From Magnetococcales bacterium (GTDB lineage Bacteria; Pseudomonadota; Magnetococcia; Magnetococcales; Magnetaquicoccaceae), in NCBI GenBank assembly GCA_015231755.1, contig JADGAZ010000009.1, positions 62,001 to 126,000 on the forward strand: a DNA stretch of 64,000 bases, written 5' to 3'. The first letter of the stretch is position 1; each line of letters starts with the position of its first letter. Both the position numbers and the translations under genes were made by a program. Positions 9,019 to 18,402 of the stretch are shown here, one piece after another. The notes under the pieces are model-generated. The model was not told where the DNA came from. It ran no database searches and saw nothing but the letters and a program-made list of their open reading frames with translations.

Positions 9019-9054
9019 GGATCCATGGCGTTTTTGGTCGAACGTCATGGATCC
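9019..9054. terminator. Stem-loop between convergent genes
   Basis: Inverted repeat GGATCCATGGCG / CGTCATGGATCC: a 12-bp stem with one G-U pair and a 12-base loop, lying between the ends of the nitroreductase and the response regulator genes. No good T run follows on either strand, so intrinsic termination is only a guess. Confidence 0.4.
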
Positions 9055-9072
9055 AATGGGGCATGTTGATGA

Positions 9073-10212
9073 TTATACTTCTATTTCGATCATCGCAATA
9101 TCATCTTCGTGGGTTTCGCGTCCGCAATGGGCATGGAGACGGGTCAGGATGGTCTCCAGGGGTGCCCCGCCCCACAGCGGATGGATCAGCATCTCTTCCA
9201 GCCGTGCGCCGCCGAACATCTCCCCTTGGGGGGTGACGGCTTCGACGATGCCATCGGTGTACAGATAGATTTTTTCTCCCGGTTGCACCAGGATGGGGAC
9301 TTCCAGGGTCGGGGAGTCGGCCATGAAGCTCACCCCCAGGGGGTGAAAGGTGGAGATGACCCGTCTTGGTGGGATGCTCGGGTGGATCAGCAGGGTTTCC
9401 GGCATGGCGGCGTTCAAAATGAGGGCCTGTTGACGGAGGCTGTCCAGTTCCACCAGGGTGGCGGCGAAAAAAATGCCGGTGGGAAGCCGGGCGTGCAACT
9501 GGTTGTTGATCTCCCGGAACAGATCCGGTCCGGAGTCGCCACGGGCGGTCATGGACTGGAAAATATAGGCCACCATCGGTCCGCCGATGGCCGCCGTCAG
9601 ACCGTGACCGGTGAAATCCCCCAGCAAGACCCGTTGTCGGCCATCCGGAGTGCTGGCGGACAACAGCAGGTCTCCGGCGGTCTGTTCCACCGGATGATAC
9701 AGATGACGTACCCGACGGGTGGCAAAATGATCGGCCCCACGCATGCGCAACACGATGTTTTCGATCATCTCCCGCTCTTCCGTGAGCAGCAGGTTCTGGC
9801 GTTCGATAATTCGTGATGCCTCCCGCAGGGCCAGTTGGGTCTGGACCCGCGCCCGCACGATGGCCGGGCGGATCGGCTTGGTGATGTAGTCCACGGCTCC
9901 CAGTTCCAGGCCGAGCAGTTCGTCGGCGTCGTCGCTCAATCCGGTGATGAAAATGATCGGAATCTCCCGGGTGACCGGATCCTCCTTGAGATGACGGCAT
10001 ACCGCGTGGCCATCCATTTCCGGCATCATCACATCCAGCAGGATCAGATCCGGTATCGGCTCGATGAGTACCGCCTTCAGGGCGGCCCGGCCATGGATCG
10101 CGGGTCGGATGCGGTACAGGTCGCTCAATACCCCCTTGAGGATGGTGATGTTTTCTGGCGCGTCGTCCACCACCAGCAGGGTCTTGGGGCGGGTTTCCTG
10201 ATCTGTTTTCAT
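9073..10212 (-). CDS. Response regulator with SpoIIE/RsbU-type PP2C phosphatase output
   Basis: 379 residues. Receiver domain at 1-125 ([11 protein letters not shown]; phosphoacceptor Asp60 in [13 protein letters not shown]; Lys in DYITKPIRP), coiled linker, then a PP2C-type serine phosphatase domain ([39 protein letters not shown], and [11 protein letters not shown], which carry the metal-binding aspartates). Such proteins control anti-anti-sigma partner switches or other phosphoserine targets. The ATG overlaps the stop of the upstream hybrid kinase (ATGA), so that kinase is the likely phosphodonor. No STAS or anti-sigma gene is seen nearby. Confidence 0.92.
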   Translation of the reverse strand: MKTDQETRPKTLLVVDDAPENITILKGVLSDLYRIRPAIHGRAALKAVLIEPIPDLILLDVMMPEMDGHAVCRHLKEDPVTREIPIIFITGLSDDADELLGLELGAVDYITKPIRPAIVRARVQTQLALREASRIIERQNLLLTEEREMIENIVLRMRGADHFATRRVRHLYHPVEQTAGDLLLSASTPDGRQRVLLGDFTGHGLTAAIGGPMVAYIFQSMTARGDSGPDLFREINNQLHARLPTGIFFAATLVELDSLRQQALILNAAMPETLLIHPSIPPRRVISTFHPLGVSFMADSPTLEVPILVQPGEKIYLYTDGIVEAVTPQGEMFGGARLEEMLIHPLWGGAPLETILTRLHAHCGRETHEDDIAMIEIEV

Positions 10213-13200
10213 GGGGGTGACTCCAGTTCGACCCCGGCCTCGGTGGCCCATTGGCGCAGGGCATCCAGCGCCCCTTCATAATCGTAGCCTTCCAGCAGAA
10301 TTTTCAAGGTGCGCAAACGTTCTCGTTGTGCATCGGTGGTGATCACCCCTTCCATGGCGTCGATCACGGCATCGGCTCCGGAATCAAAGTGATAGATCAA
10401 GGTGTTGGCCTGTCGGAACAACGGGGTCAGCCGTGCCGCATCCGTGGCGTGATCCGGCGGGGGGTGGGGCGCCTGTGGTTCCGGAGTCGGAAAGGCATGG
10501 GTAATGGTGGCCACCACGGCTTCCAGTTCTGTGGTGGCCCGTTCCACCAGCAGGGGCAAGGGGGCGTGGTCCTGGCCGCCGCCGGGATGGGTGGCCCGTT
10601 CGATGGCTGCGGCGGCGTCCCGCAGACCGCAGGCGCCGATGCTGGCCGCCACCCCTTTGAGGGTGTGGGCGGTCCGTTCCAGGGTGGCGTAATCCGGTTT
10701 GGCGAGCAGTTCGGTCATGACCCGTCCCGCCTCCCCCTGATTGTGGACAAAGCGTGACAGAATATTGCGATACAACGTTTCGTCTCCGCCCATGGTGGCC
10801 AGTCCCATGCGGGTATCCAGACCGGGCAGGGGAGGCAGGGTCGTGGTTTTTCCGGTTCGGACGGCGGTGGCCTCGGGGAGGGATGGGAGGTGTTCCTCCA
10901 GAGACGGGGAGGGTTTTTCCACGGTGTCCGGCAGCCACTTGAGCAGCGTGTCGTAGAGAATATGCGGTTCGATGGGCTTGGTGACATAGTCGTTCATGCC
11001 GGCCCGCAAACACAACTCCCGGTCTCCGCTCATGGCGTTGGCGGTCATGGCAATGATGGGCAGGGTTTGCCATTTCTGGTCGGCCCGGATGCGCCGGGTG
11101 GCCTCGAAACCGTCCATCACCGGCATCTGCACATCCATGAGCACCAGATCGAAACCACCGGTTTGCACCTTTTCCACCGCCTCGACCCCGTTGACCGCCA
11201 CCTCCACCCGGCAGCCCGCCATGGCCAGAATGCCTTTGGCCACCTCTTGATTGAGTTCATTGTCTTCCACCAGCAGCAGTCGTCCGCCGATGACGGGTTT
11301 GGTGTGGATCTCCCGGACCCGGGGCAGATTGCGTCCTCCCTGGGCGTGGGCGATCATCTCCAGGAGCGCCGAGGCGGTGAAGGGTTTCATCAGGAACCAG
11401 GGCACCTCCTCGCGGCTGGAGGAGGTGTTGACCTCATCATGGCCGAACGCGGTCACCAGGATGACTGGCGGCGCCTCGGTGCCCAACGTTTCCCGGATGC
11501 GACGCATCGCCTCCAGGCCATCCATGCCGGGCATGCGCCAGTCCATGAGCACCAGATCGAACGGATCGTCCGGGGCGGCGCGCAAGACACGATCCACGGC
11601 CTGGAGGCCGTTTTCCGCCTCCTCGATGCGGCAGGGATAGGGGGCGAGCATCTCCCGGCATACCCGGCGGGCCATGGGATGATCATCCACCACCAGCATG
11701 CGGGAGGCGGTGAGCCGCAAGGGGATTTCCGGGGTGTCGGGGAGGGTGTCGTTGTGTTTGCCGGCGAGGGGAAAGGGAAGCTGGAAGGAGAACTGACTCC
11801 CTTGACCCGGTTCACTGGTCAAGCGGATTTCTCCACCCATTTGTTCCACCAGATGACGGCAGATGGCCAGACCCAGCCCGGTGCCCCCATAGCGGCGGGT
11901 GGTGGAAGAGTCAGCCTGGGTGAAGGCGTTGAAAAGACGTGCTATTTGATCCGGAGTCATGCCGATGCCGGTGTCGCGTACCCGGAAGTCTACCCGGGCG
12001 GTCTGATTGGTGATCCCGGCGCACAGGATTTCCAAAGAGACCTCCCCCGACTCGGTGAACTTGACCGCATTGCTCATCAGGTTGAGCAGGATCTGTCCCA
12101 GTCGCAGAGGATCCCCCATCAGCACCGAAGGGAGTTGGTGATCCACGAAGACGATCAGTTCCAGGGCCTTGTCCTGGGTTTTGGGCGCCACCATGGCGGC
12201 CACCCGATCCGCCACCTTGTCCAGGGCGAAGGGGATGGATTCCAGGGAGAGCTTGCCGGCTTCGATTTTGGAGAAGTCCAGAATGTCGTTGATGATGTGC
12301 AACAGGGTGCGTCCCGCCTCCTCGATGCGGGCGAGATAATGGCGCTGCTGGGTGTTGAGATTGGTCTGCAAGGCCAGATGGATCATGCCCATGACCGCGT
12401 TGATGGGGGTGCGGATTTCGTGGCTCATGTTGGCCAGAAAATAGGATTTGGTCTGGCTGGCGTCTTCGGCCATTTTGCGGGCGTTGAACAGCACCGTGGT
12501 CTCCCGGTGGAGCACCAGATAATAGGTGAGCATCAGAATGCTGACCAGCAGAGCGATGAGAATGCCCAGCATGCGGTTGACCCGGGTGGTTTTTTCGGCT
12601 TTCAGCAGCAGGATCGACCACCCTTCCTGGTTGATGGCCAGACGCCCGACGATATACGGGGTATGCTCGATTTCCAGCCGGGTGTCATCCAGCAGTTCTT
12701 TTTTGAAGACCGATTTGTGTTCGTTCAAGGGGCCGAATTGTTTGGAGGTTTCCAGATGGTTCAGGATGGCGGCATCCAGGGGCCAGAGGGGTCTGGGGGT
12801 GAACCCCTCCTGGCCGGAGAGCAGCGCCACGCCATGCGGATTGAGCAAAAAGGCGTGGGAGAATTTTTTGAATCCCAGTTCGGATTCGAGGAGTGTTTTT
12901 TTGATCACCGCCACCGCGATGATCTCCTGGCTTCCTCCACGGGCGCGAATGGGGGCGCCGGCGTAATAGCCCGGTTCGCCGGAGGTAACCCCGTAGGCGA
13001 AATAGTGTCCGATCCGGCCTTCCATGGCTTCCTGGAAGTAGGGACGGAAACGGTAGTTCTGGCTTAGAAAGCTGCCGGGGGTGTCCCGGTTGGAGGCGGA
13101 GAACACCACCCCTTTGGGATCCATCAGATAGGCGATGCCTTTGACCGACGAGGCCAGTTGATCCAGGGTGCTTTGGATTTCCCAGGCATGTTCCGATGGC

Positions 13201-14123
13201 GTCATGTCTGAGTGCAGCATGGGCTGGATGATGCCCGCCAGGGCGATCACGCTGCCTTCGATGGCGAAGGTTTCCCGATTGAGCCGGTTGGCCAGTCCTT
13301 CCAGGTCATTGCGCAGGGCTGTGGACTGATCGGTTTGGTAGAGCTTGCCCAGATGTTCGGTCAGACCCCATCCGGCGCCGAGCAGGAGCAGAAATCCGCC
13401 GATGAACAGGGAAAAATAGCGTTTTTGTTTCTGGAATAGCGGGTTGATTTCCGGTTGATCCGTGGCCACCCCCCACAAGGAAATGGTGAGCAGCATGGCC
13501 GCTATCGCCCGCAGCAGTTGAATGGGCACCCCGGTGGTGGCCAGGAAGCTTTGAGTGTTGAGTGCCGTGGCGGGCCAGACAGTCATCGGGGGTACCACCA
13601 AGCCGCTGGCCAGTCCATAAGCCAACATGCCCAAGGCGCCAAAACGCAGCCAGAGCCGTTTGCCGCGCGTGGATGTGCTCCCGGCCTGCCAGAAAAGTCC
13701 CGCGCCGATCAGGCAGGAGGGTAGAACCAGCCCATAGCGCATCCAGGCAGGAAAATATTCCACTCCCTGAATCCAGGCCACCACCCCGACCCCGGTCAGG
13801 GGGACCAGGGAGAGTCCGGGTGCCCAGTGGCGTGCCAGTCGCGTCGCCAATCCAGACAGGGCAAACTCCGCCAGAAAGAGGAAAGAGACTGCATGGATGA
13901 AAAAACGTATGGCATAGAATTCGGGGGAGTCTCCGAAGATCATTTCGAGCAGTTCCAGCCACTCGCTCACCCCATGGCACAGGCCGAATCCCCCCAGAAG
14001 ACGCCAGGAAAGTCCGGAAGGGTCATCCCGGGGCATGGATTGACAGACTACCCCCAGAATGAGAAAGCTCAGTCCGTAGACAAAAAAGATGTAATCCATC
14101 TGTTGTGAGAACCAATCGGCCAT
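10209..14123 (-). CDS. Hybrid histidine kinase: polytopic sensor, Cache-like, HisKA, HATPase, two receivers, Hpt
   Basis: 1304-residue membrane sensor kinase with a complete internal phosphorelay. About eight membrane helices fill residues 1-260; a Cache-like periplasmic domain follows (about 265-510), then a helix at about 515-535. HisKA has His568 ([10 protein letters not shown]); the HATPase carries [20 protein letters not shown] and [10 protein letters not shown]. Receiver 1 has Asp861 ([13 protein letters not shown]), receiver 2 Asp997 ([13 protein letters not shown]), and the Hpt domain His1153 ([12 protein letters not shown]). AAGGA lies upstream of the ATG. It is divergent from the kinase at 14212 and translationally coupled to the phosphatase response regulator. 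Ligand unknown. Confidence 0.94.
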   Translation of the reverse strand: MADWFSQQMDYIFFVYGLSFLILGVVCQSMPRDDPSGLSWRLLGGFGLCHGVSEWLELLEMIFGDSPEFYAIRFFIHAVSFLFLAEFALSGLATRLARHWAPGLSLVPLTGVGVVAWIQGVEYFPAWMRYGLVLPSCLIGAGLFWQAGSTSTRGKRLWLRFGALGMLAYGLASGLVVPPMTVWPATALNTQSFLATTGVPIQLLRAIAAMLLTISLWGVATDQPEINPLFQKQKRYFSLFIGGFLLLLGAGWGLTEHLGKLYQTDQSTALRNDLEGLANRLNRETFAIEGSVIALAGIIQPMLHSDMTPSEHAWEIQSTLDQLASSVKGIAYLMDPKGVVFSASNRDTPGSFLSQNYRFRPYFQEAMEGRIGHYFAYGVTSGEPGYYAGAPIRARGGSQEIIAVAVIKKTLLESELGFKKFSHAFLLNPHGVALLSGQEGFTPRPLWPLDAAILNHLETSKQFGPLNEHKSVFKKELLDDTRLEIEHTPYIVGRLAINQEGWSILLLKAEKTTRVNRMLGILIALLVSILMLTYYLVLHRETTVLFNARKMAEDASQTKSYFLANMSHEIRTPINAVMGMIHLALQTNLNTQQRHYLARIEEAGRTLLHIINDILDFSKIEAGKLSLESIPFALDKVADRVAAMVAPKTQDKALELIVFVDHQLPSVLMGDPLRLGQILLNLMSNAVKFTESGEVSLEILCAGITNQTARVDFRVRDTGIGMTPDQIARLFNAFTQADSSTTRRYGGTGLGLAICRHLVEQMGGEIRLTSEPGQGSQFSFQLPFPLAGKHNDTLPDTPEIPLRLTASRMLVVDDHPMARRVCREMLAPYPCRIEEAENGLQAVDRVLRAAPDDPFDLVLMDWRMPGMDGLEAMRRIRETLGTEAPPVILVTAFGHDEVNTSSSREEVPWFLMKPFTASALLEMIAHAQGGRNLPRVREIHTKPVIGGRLLLVEDNELNQEVAKGILAMAGCRVEVAVNGVEAVEKVQTGGFDLVLMDVQMPVMDGFEATRRIRADQKWQTLPIIAMTANAMSGDRELCLRAGMNDYVTKPIEPHILYDTLLKWLPDTVEKPSPSLEEHLPSLPEATAVRTGKTTTLPPLPGLDTRMGLATMGGDETLYRNILSRFVHNQGEAGRVMTELLAKPDYATLERTAHTLKGVAASIGACGLRDAAAAIERATHPGGGQDHAPLPLLVERATTELEAVVATITHAFPTPEPQAPHPPPDHATDAARLTPLFRQANTLIYHFDSGADAVIDAMEGVITTDAQRERLRTLKILLEGYDYEGALDALRQWATEAGVELESPP

Positions 14124-14153
14124 TGACTTTTTCCTTGATTTGATCTACAATAT

Positions 14154-14176
14154 TTGCATATATTGCAGAAATTGCA
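14154..14176. repeat. Three TTGCA units in exact 9-bp register (divergent promoter region)
   Basis: TTGCA occurs at 14154, 14163 and 14172, exactly 9 bp apart, within the 88-bp gap between two divergent kinase genes. The unit reads roughly TTGCA(T/G)A(T/A)A. Its position suggests a regulator-binding site serving one or both kinases; a similar 9-bp-phased cluster is present at 23721. Function is inferred only from position and periodicity. Confidence 0.5.
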
Positions 14177-14211
14177 GAAGAGCGTCAAGTATCAAACCGT
14201 GACAGGCAGAT

Positions 14212-16992
14212 ATGAACGAATCCATGCGACCCCGAATCCTCATCGTTGACGACAAACCGGCCAACCTCAAGGCGATGCGCGCCCTGTTGACCGGTGTGGC
14301 CGCCGAGATTCTGGAGGCGGGTTCCGGCAACGAGGCTTTGGGCCTGATGCTGGAACACGAACTGGCGTTGGTGCTTTTGGATGTGGATATGCCGGGCATG
14401 GACGGTTTCGAGGTGGCGCGGACCGCTTTCAAGCTGGAGCGGACCCGGAACTTGCCGATCTTGTTCGTGACGGCGGCTTACAAGGATGAATTTCATCGCC
14501 TTCAGGGGTATGGGACCGGGGCGGTCGATTACATCGAAAAGCCGGTCAACGATGTGATGTTGCACGCCAAGGTATCTCTTTTTCTCAATTTATACAATGC
14601 ACGTGCCGAGTCCGAGCGGTTGCGCCAGGAGTTGCAGGTCACCGAGGAGCGGTTCAAGCTCGCTCTGGAAGGCAGCGATGACGGCTTGTGGGATTGGGAT
14701 GTTCCCTCCGGAGCGGTCTATTTCAGTCCCAGACTCATCAGCATGCTGGGCTACGGGTCGAACGATCTGGAACCCCATGTGCGCGCCTGGGAGCGTTTGG
14801 TTCATCCGGATGATCTGCCCGGGGTCATGTTGGTGCTGGATCAGCACATGGCGGGTCGCACGCCATTTTATCAAACCGAACATCGGTTGCGCACCCGCAA
14901 CGGAGCGTGGTTGTGGATTCTCGACCGGGGCAAGGTGGTGGCCCGCAACCGAAACGGCGCTCCGGTCCGGATGGTTGGCACCCACCAGGATATCTCCCAG
15001 CGCAAACGGATGGAAGAGGAGATCCGTCAGGGCAAGGAGCGTTATGAGGAGTTGACCTCACGGATTCCGGTGGGGGTGTACAAATTCCGCTACAGCACCC
15101 AGGGGGCCATGTCTTTCGATTATGTCAGCCAGCCTTTCTGCACCCTGCTGGGTCACGAGCGGGAAGCGTTGATGAAGGATCTGTCCCTGGTATTCCGTTC
15201 CGCCCACCCGGACGAACAAGAGGAGATGATCCGGCTCAATCTGAGAGTGGCGCGCAACAAGGAGCCTTTTTTGTGGATCGGGCGGTTTGTCGTGTCGGGC
15301 AACACCCGTTGGTTGCAGATCCAGTCCACGCCCCACGAGGAGTTGAACGGGGATACCACCTGGGATGGCGTGGTGATCGACATCACCGACCGGCAACTGC
15401 TGGAAAACGCCCTGCGGGTGGCCAAGCAGGAGGCGGATCGGGCCAGTCGGGCCAAGAGTCGTTTTCTGGCCACCATGAGCCATGAGATTCGTACCCCCAT
15501 GAATACCATTCTGGGCATGGGGGAGATGTTGCGGGAGTCTCCCCGTCTTTCACCCCGGGAGCGGCAGTTTGTGCAGATCGCCAATCGGGCCGGGGATGCC
15601 CTCATGGCGTTGATCAACGATATTCTGGATTTGTCCAAGATCGAGGCGGGTCAACTGCGTCTGGAACAGATCACCTTTTCCCCGGAGGCGGAGATCCGTC
15701 AGGCTGTGGCCATCACCCGTCCCGGGGCCGTGGGCAAGGGGATCGAGTTGGTCTGCACGGTGGATCCCGGCTTGCCGCGCCATGCGTTGGGGGATCCCCA
15801 GCGATTGCGTCAGATCCTGTTGAATTTATTAGGTAATGCGGTCAAGTTTACCCAGCAGGGGCAGATCGTGATGCGGGCCAACGCCCTGGAAGGGGAGATG
15901 GCCCATTTCAGCGTTCAGGACTCCGGCATCGGCATTTCCGAAGATCGGCTGGAAGCGATCTTTTTGCCGTTCATGCAGGCGGAAGACTCCACCACCCGCC
16001 GTTTCGGGGGAACCGGACTGGGGTTGAACATTTGCCAGCAACTGGTGACGCACATGGGCGGGCGGATCTGGGTGGAGAGCCGGGTGGGGGTGGGGAGTGT
16101 GTTTCATTTCACGGTGCGCCTGCCCAACGCCATGCCTGTGGAAGAGGTGTCGGCGGCGGGAGGGCATGGCCCGGGTCCGGAGACCGGAGAGCGGGTTTCC
16201 AATCCCCGCATCCTGCTGGTGGACGATACCGAGGACAATCGCTTGGTGGTCGGTGCGTTTCTGGAGGGCGGACCGTATCAACTGGTGGAGGCGGCCAGCG
16301 GTGCCGAAGCCTTGTTGCAGGTGGAGTCGTCCCGGTTCGATCTGATTTTCATGGACGTGATGATGCCGGACATGGATGGCCTGGAGACCACCCGTCGCAT
16401 TCGGGCCCTGGAAGGGTTGCGGGGCATGAAACGGACTCCGGTGATCGCCCTGACCGCCAACGCCATGAAAGAAGACGTGGAACAGACCCTGGCCGCCGGT
16501 TGTGATCAGCATCTGTCCAAGCCCTTGCGACGCGGGGATCTGCTGGAGGTGTTGGGTCGGTATGTCGGGCATGGGCCGTCGCTCTCCTCCGACGTTCCCC
16601 TCCTGGCCAAACGGCCTGCGCCGCTTCCCTTTCCAGCGCGGGTGGTGATCGATCCGGATACCCTGGCCCAGCTCAAGGAGGAGACCGGACGGGGATTCGT
16701 GCGCGTCCTGGAGATGTTTCTCAAGAATCTGCCGGGTCGTCTCGATGCGTTGCGCACCGCCTGGGAGATGCACGATTCCGAAGGGTTGCGTCAGGTATCC
16801 CACAAGCTCAAGGGCACCTCCAGCACCTTCGGGGCGGCGCGTTTTTCCGGGTTGTGCGCCGAACTGGAGCAACTCGTCGTCCGGGAAGCGGCCCTCGCTT
16901 TGCTTCAGGACTCCTTGAACCAAGTGCTGGAAGAGGGCAGCGCGGTTCAAAAACAATTGGAAGCGGTATTGCGTGAATTCCAGCTTCCATGA
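14212..16992 (+). CDS. Cytosolic hybrid kinase: receiver, PAS, PAS, HisKA, HATPase, receiver, Hpt
   Basis: 926 residues without membrane helices. N-terminal receiver has Asp57 (LVLLDVDMPGMDG) and DYIEKPVND. Two PAS domains follow (about 145-265 with the PAC-type end MVGTHQDISQRKRMEE, and 280-395 ending VVIDITDRQLLE). HisKA carries His424 ([13 protein letters not shown]), the HATPase has NLLGNAVKFT, DSGIGISEDR and GGTGLGLNIC. The second receiver has Asp715 (LIFMDVMMPDMDG), and the Hpt domain His864 (SHKLKGTSSTFG). The leading receiver means its activity is probably set by another kinase, for example the divergent gene at 14123. The binding-protein gene follows after 26 bases. Confidence 0.94.
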   Translation: MNESMRPRILIVDDKPANLKAMRALLTGVAAEILEAGSGNEALGLMLEHELALVLLDVDMPGMDGFEVARTAFKLERTRNLPILFVTAAYKDEFHRLQGYGTGAVDYIEKPVNDVMLHAKVSLFLNLYNARAESERLRQELQVTEERFKLALEGSDDGLWDWDVPSGAVYFSPRLISMLGYGSNDLEPHVRAWERLVHPDDLPGVMLVLDQHMAGRTPFYQTEHRLRTRNGAWLWILDRGKVVARNRNGAPVRMVGTHQDISQRKRMEEEIRQGKERYEELTSRIPVGVYKFRYSTQGAMSFDYVSQPFCTLLGHEREALMKDLSLVFRSAHPDEQEEMIRLNLRVARNKEPFLWIGRFVVSGNTRWLQIQSTPHEELNGDTTWDGVVIDITDRQLLENALRVAKQEADRASRAKSRFLATMSHEIRTPMNTILGMGEMLRESPRLSPRERQFVQIANRAGDALMALINDILDLSKIEAGQLRLEQITFSPEAEIRQAVAITRPGAVGKGIELVCTVDPGLPRHALGDPQRLRQILLNLLGNAVKFTQQGQIVMRANALEGEMAHFSVQDSGIGISEDRLEAIFLPFMQAEDSTTRRFGGTGLGLNICQQLVTHMGGRIWVESRVGVGSVFHFTVRLPNAMPVEEVSAAGGHGPGPETGERVSNPRILLVDDTEDNRLVVGAFLEGGPYQLVEAASGAEALLQVESSRFDLIFMDVMMPDMDGLETTRRIRALEGLRGMKRTPVIALTANAMKEDVEQTLAAGCDQHLSKPLRRGDLLEVLGRYVGHGPSLSSDVPLLAKRPAPLPFPARVVIDPDTLAQLKEETGRGFVRVLEMFLKNLPGRLDALRTAWEMHDSEGLRQVSHKLKGTSSTFGAARFSGLCAELEQLVVREAALALLQDSLNQVLEEGSAVQKQLEAVLREFQLP

Positions 16993-17018
16993 TCCTTGCC
17001 TGAATTCGGGAGGTTGTC

Positions 17019-18383
17019 ATGTCCAGCCCGAGTCTGAATCCCGGTCCGAATCCCGGTCCGAATCCCGGTCCGAATCCTGGTCCGAATCCTGATCCGAATC
17101 CCGTTTTGCAGCCAGCGCCGGAATCGGGGCTGTCCCGGCGGCAACTGCTGGGTGCGGCCGGCGTGCTGGGTGCCGGAGCCTTGTTGCGCGGCGCCCCGTT
17201 TGTCCATGCCTCCGAGCCTCCGGTGTTGCGGGTGCTGGGTACCCACGTCACCCTCCGGGAGGCGATCCGCAAAAAGGCCGAAGAGGATCTGGGATTTTCC
17301 ATCCGTTTTGAGCCGGGGGGGGATGCCCTGGTCCAGCAGAAGGCTTCCGCCCGTCCCCAGGACTTTGATCTGTACGAACAGTGGAGCAACAGCATTCACA
17401 TTCTGTGGCGTGCCGGTTCCATCCAGCCCATCGAAATCGAACGTCTGCATCGTTGGGACGAAGTCAACAATCTCACCAAAATCGGTCGTCTGACCCCGGA
17501 AGCCCGTATTGGACTGGGTGATGCGCCCCATACGCTGCTTTATGTCCAGCCAAATGGCAGGCTGGGGTCCACGCCGGGCAAGGGGATCAGTTTTTTGCCT
17601 TATGTCCACAATGTGGACTCCTTTGGCTACGACAGCCGCGTCATTCCCAAGGGGATCGCCTACGAAACCGAAAGCTGGGGATGGCTGCTGGATGACCAGT
17701 GGCATGGCAAGGTGGCGGTGATCAATGAACCGACCATCGGCATTTTCGATCTGGCCCTGGCCGCCGAGTCGAAGGGGCTGATGCGGTTCCGGGATATGGG
17801 CAACATGACCGAAGACGAGGTGGATCAACTGTTTGAATTGTTGATCGGCCTGAAACGGCGGGGACACTTCAGCGGTTTCTGGACCTCGGTGCCGGAGTCC
17901 GCCAGCATGCTGGCCACGGGTCGGGCCGTGGTGGCGAGCATGTTTTCCCCGGCGGTGGCCGACCTCAACGAACAGGGGATTCCCGCTGTCTATGCCGCGC
18001 CCAAGGAGGGATATCGGGCCTGGCATGGGGTGATGTGCCTGTCGTCTCGCACCGGGGGACAGCGCAAGGAGATGGCTTATGACTTCATGAACTGGTGGCT
18101 CTCCGGCTGGCCGGGGGCTTTTGTTGCCCGTCAGGGTTATTACATCTCCAATCCGGAGCGCTCCCGTCCCTTCATGAGTCCGGCGGAGTGGGACTACTGG
18201 TATGAAGGCAAACCGGCCCGGGAGGATCTCACGGGACCGGAAGGCCGCATCTCCGTGCGTCGGGGCATGGTGCGCAACGGCGGCTCGTATTGGCAACGCT
18301 TCGCCAATGTGGCGGTTTGGAACACGGTCATGGATACCTATGAGTATTCCTTGCCCCGTTGGCACGAATTTCTGCTCTCCTGA
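17019..18383 (+). CDS. Tat-exported extracellular solute-binding protein with N-terminal PNPG repeat
   Basis: 454-residue periplasmic binding protein resembling the polyamine/iron class (PotD-like). After an unusual 39-residue N-terminal stretch of PNPG repeats comes a twin-arginine signal (Arg40-Arg41 in LSRRQLLGAAG, hydrophobic core to LLRGAP, cleavage near VHA). The mature part includes LRVLGTHVTLREAI, IQPIEIERL and DSFGYDSRVIPKGI. GGAGG sits upstream of ATG 17019, so the repeat is probably translated. No ABC permease or ATPase gene is adjacent; the next gene is a membrane sensor kinase 19 bases on, which suggests the protein presents a ligand to that kinase (as in TorT/TorS-type systems) instead of feeding a transporter. 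That role is inferred. Confidence 0.85.
   Translation: MSSPSLNPGPNPGPNPGPNPGPNPDPNPVLQPAPESGLSRRQLLGAAGVLGAGALLRGAPFVHASEPPVLRVLGTHVTLREAIRKKAEEDLGFSIRFEPGGDALVQQKASARPQDFDLYEQWSNSIHILWRAGSIQPIEIERLHRWDEVNNLTKIGRLTPEARIGLGDAPHTLLYVQPNGRLGSTPGKGISFLPYVHNVDSFGYDSRVIPKGIAYETESWGWLLDDQWHGKVAVINEPTIGIFDLALAAESKGLMRFRDMGNMTEDEVDQLFELLIGLKRRGHFSGFWTSVPESASMLATGRAVVASMFSPAVADLNEQGIPAVYAAPKEGYRAWHGVMCLSSRTGGQRKEMAYDFMNWWLSGWPGAFVARQGYYISNPERSRPFMSPAEWDYWYEGKPAREDLTGPEGRISVRRGMVRNGGSYWQRFANVAVWNTVMDTYEYSLPRWHEFLLS
17036..17103. repeat. 12-bp tandem repeat in the 5' end of the binding-protein gene
   Basis: Unit GAATCCCGGTCC (last copies with CCTGGT and CCTGAT) repeats over about 5.7 copies and encodes the PNPG repeats ahead of the twin-arginine motif. 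In-frame copy change would only alter the length of the leader. Confidence 0.9.
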
Positions 18384-18402
18384 GGCATTAAGGAAAACGG
18401 CG

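Noticed and set aside
10890-13067. 725-codon open frame on the plus strand inside the 10209-14123 kinase
   Set aside because: Antisense shadow of a kinase with every expected catalytic motif.
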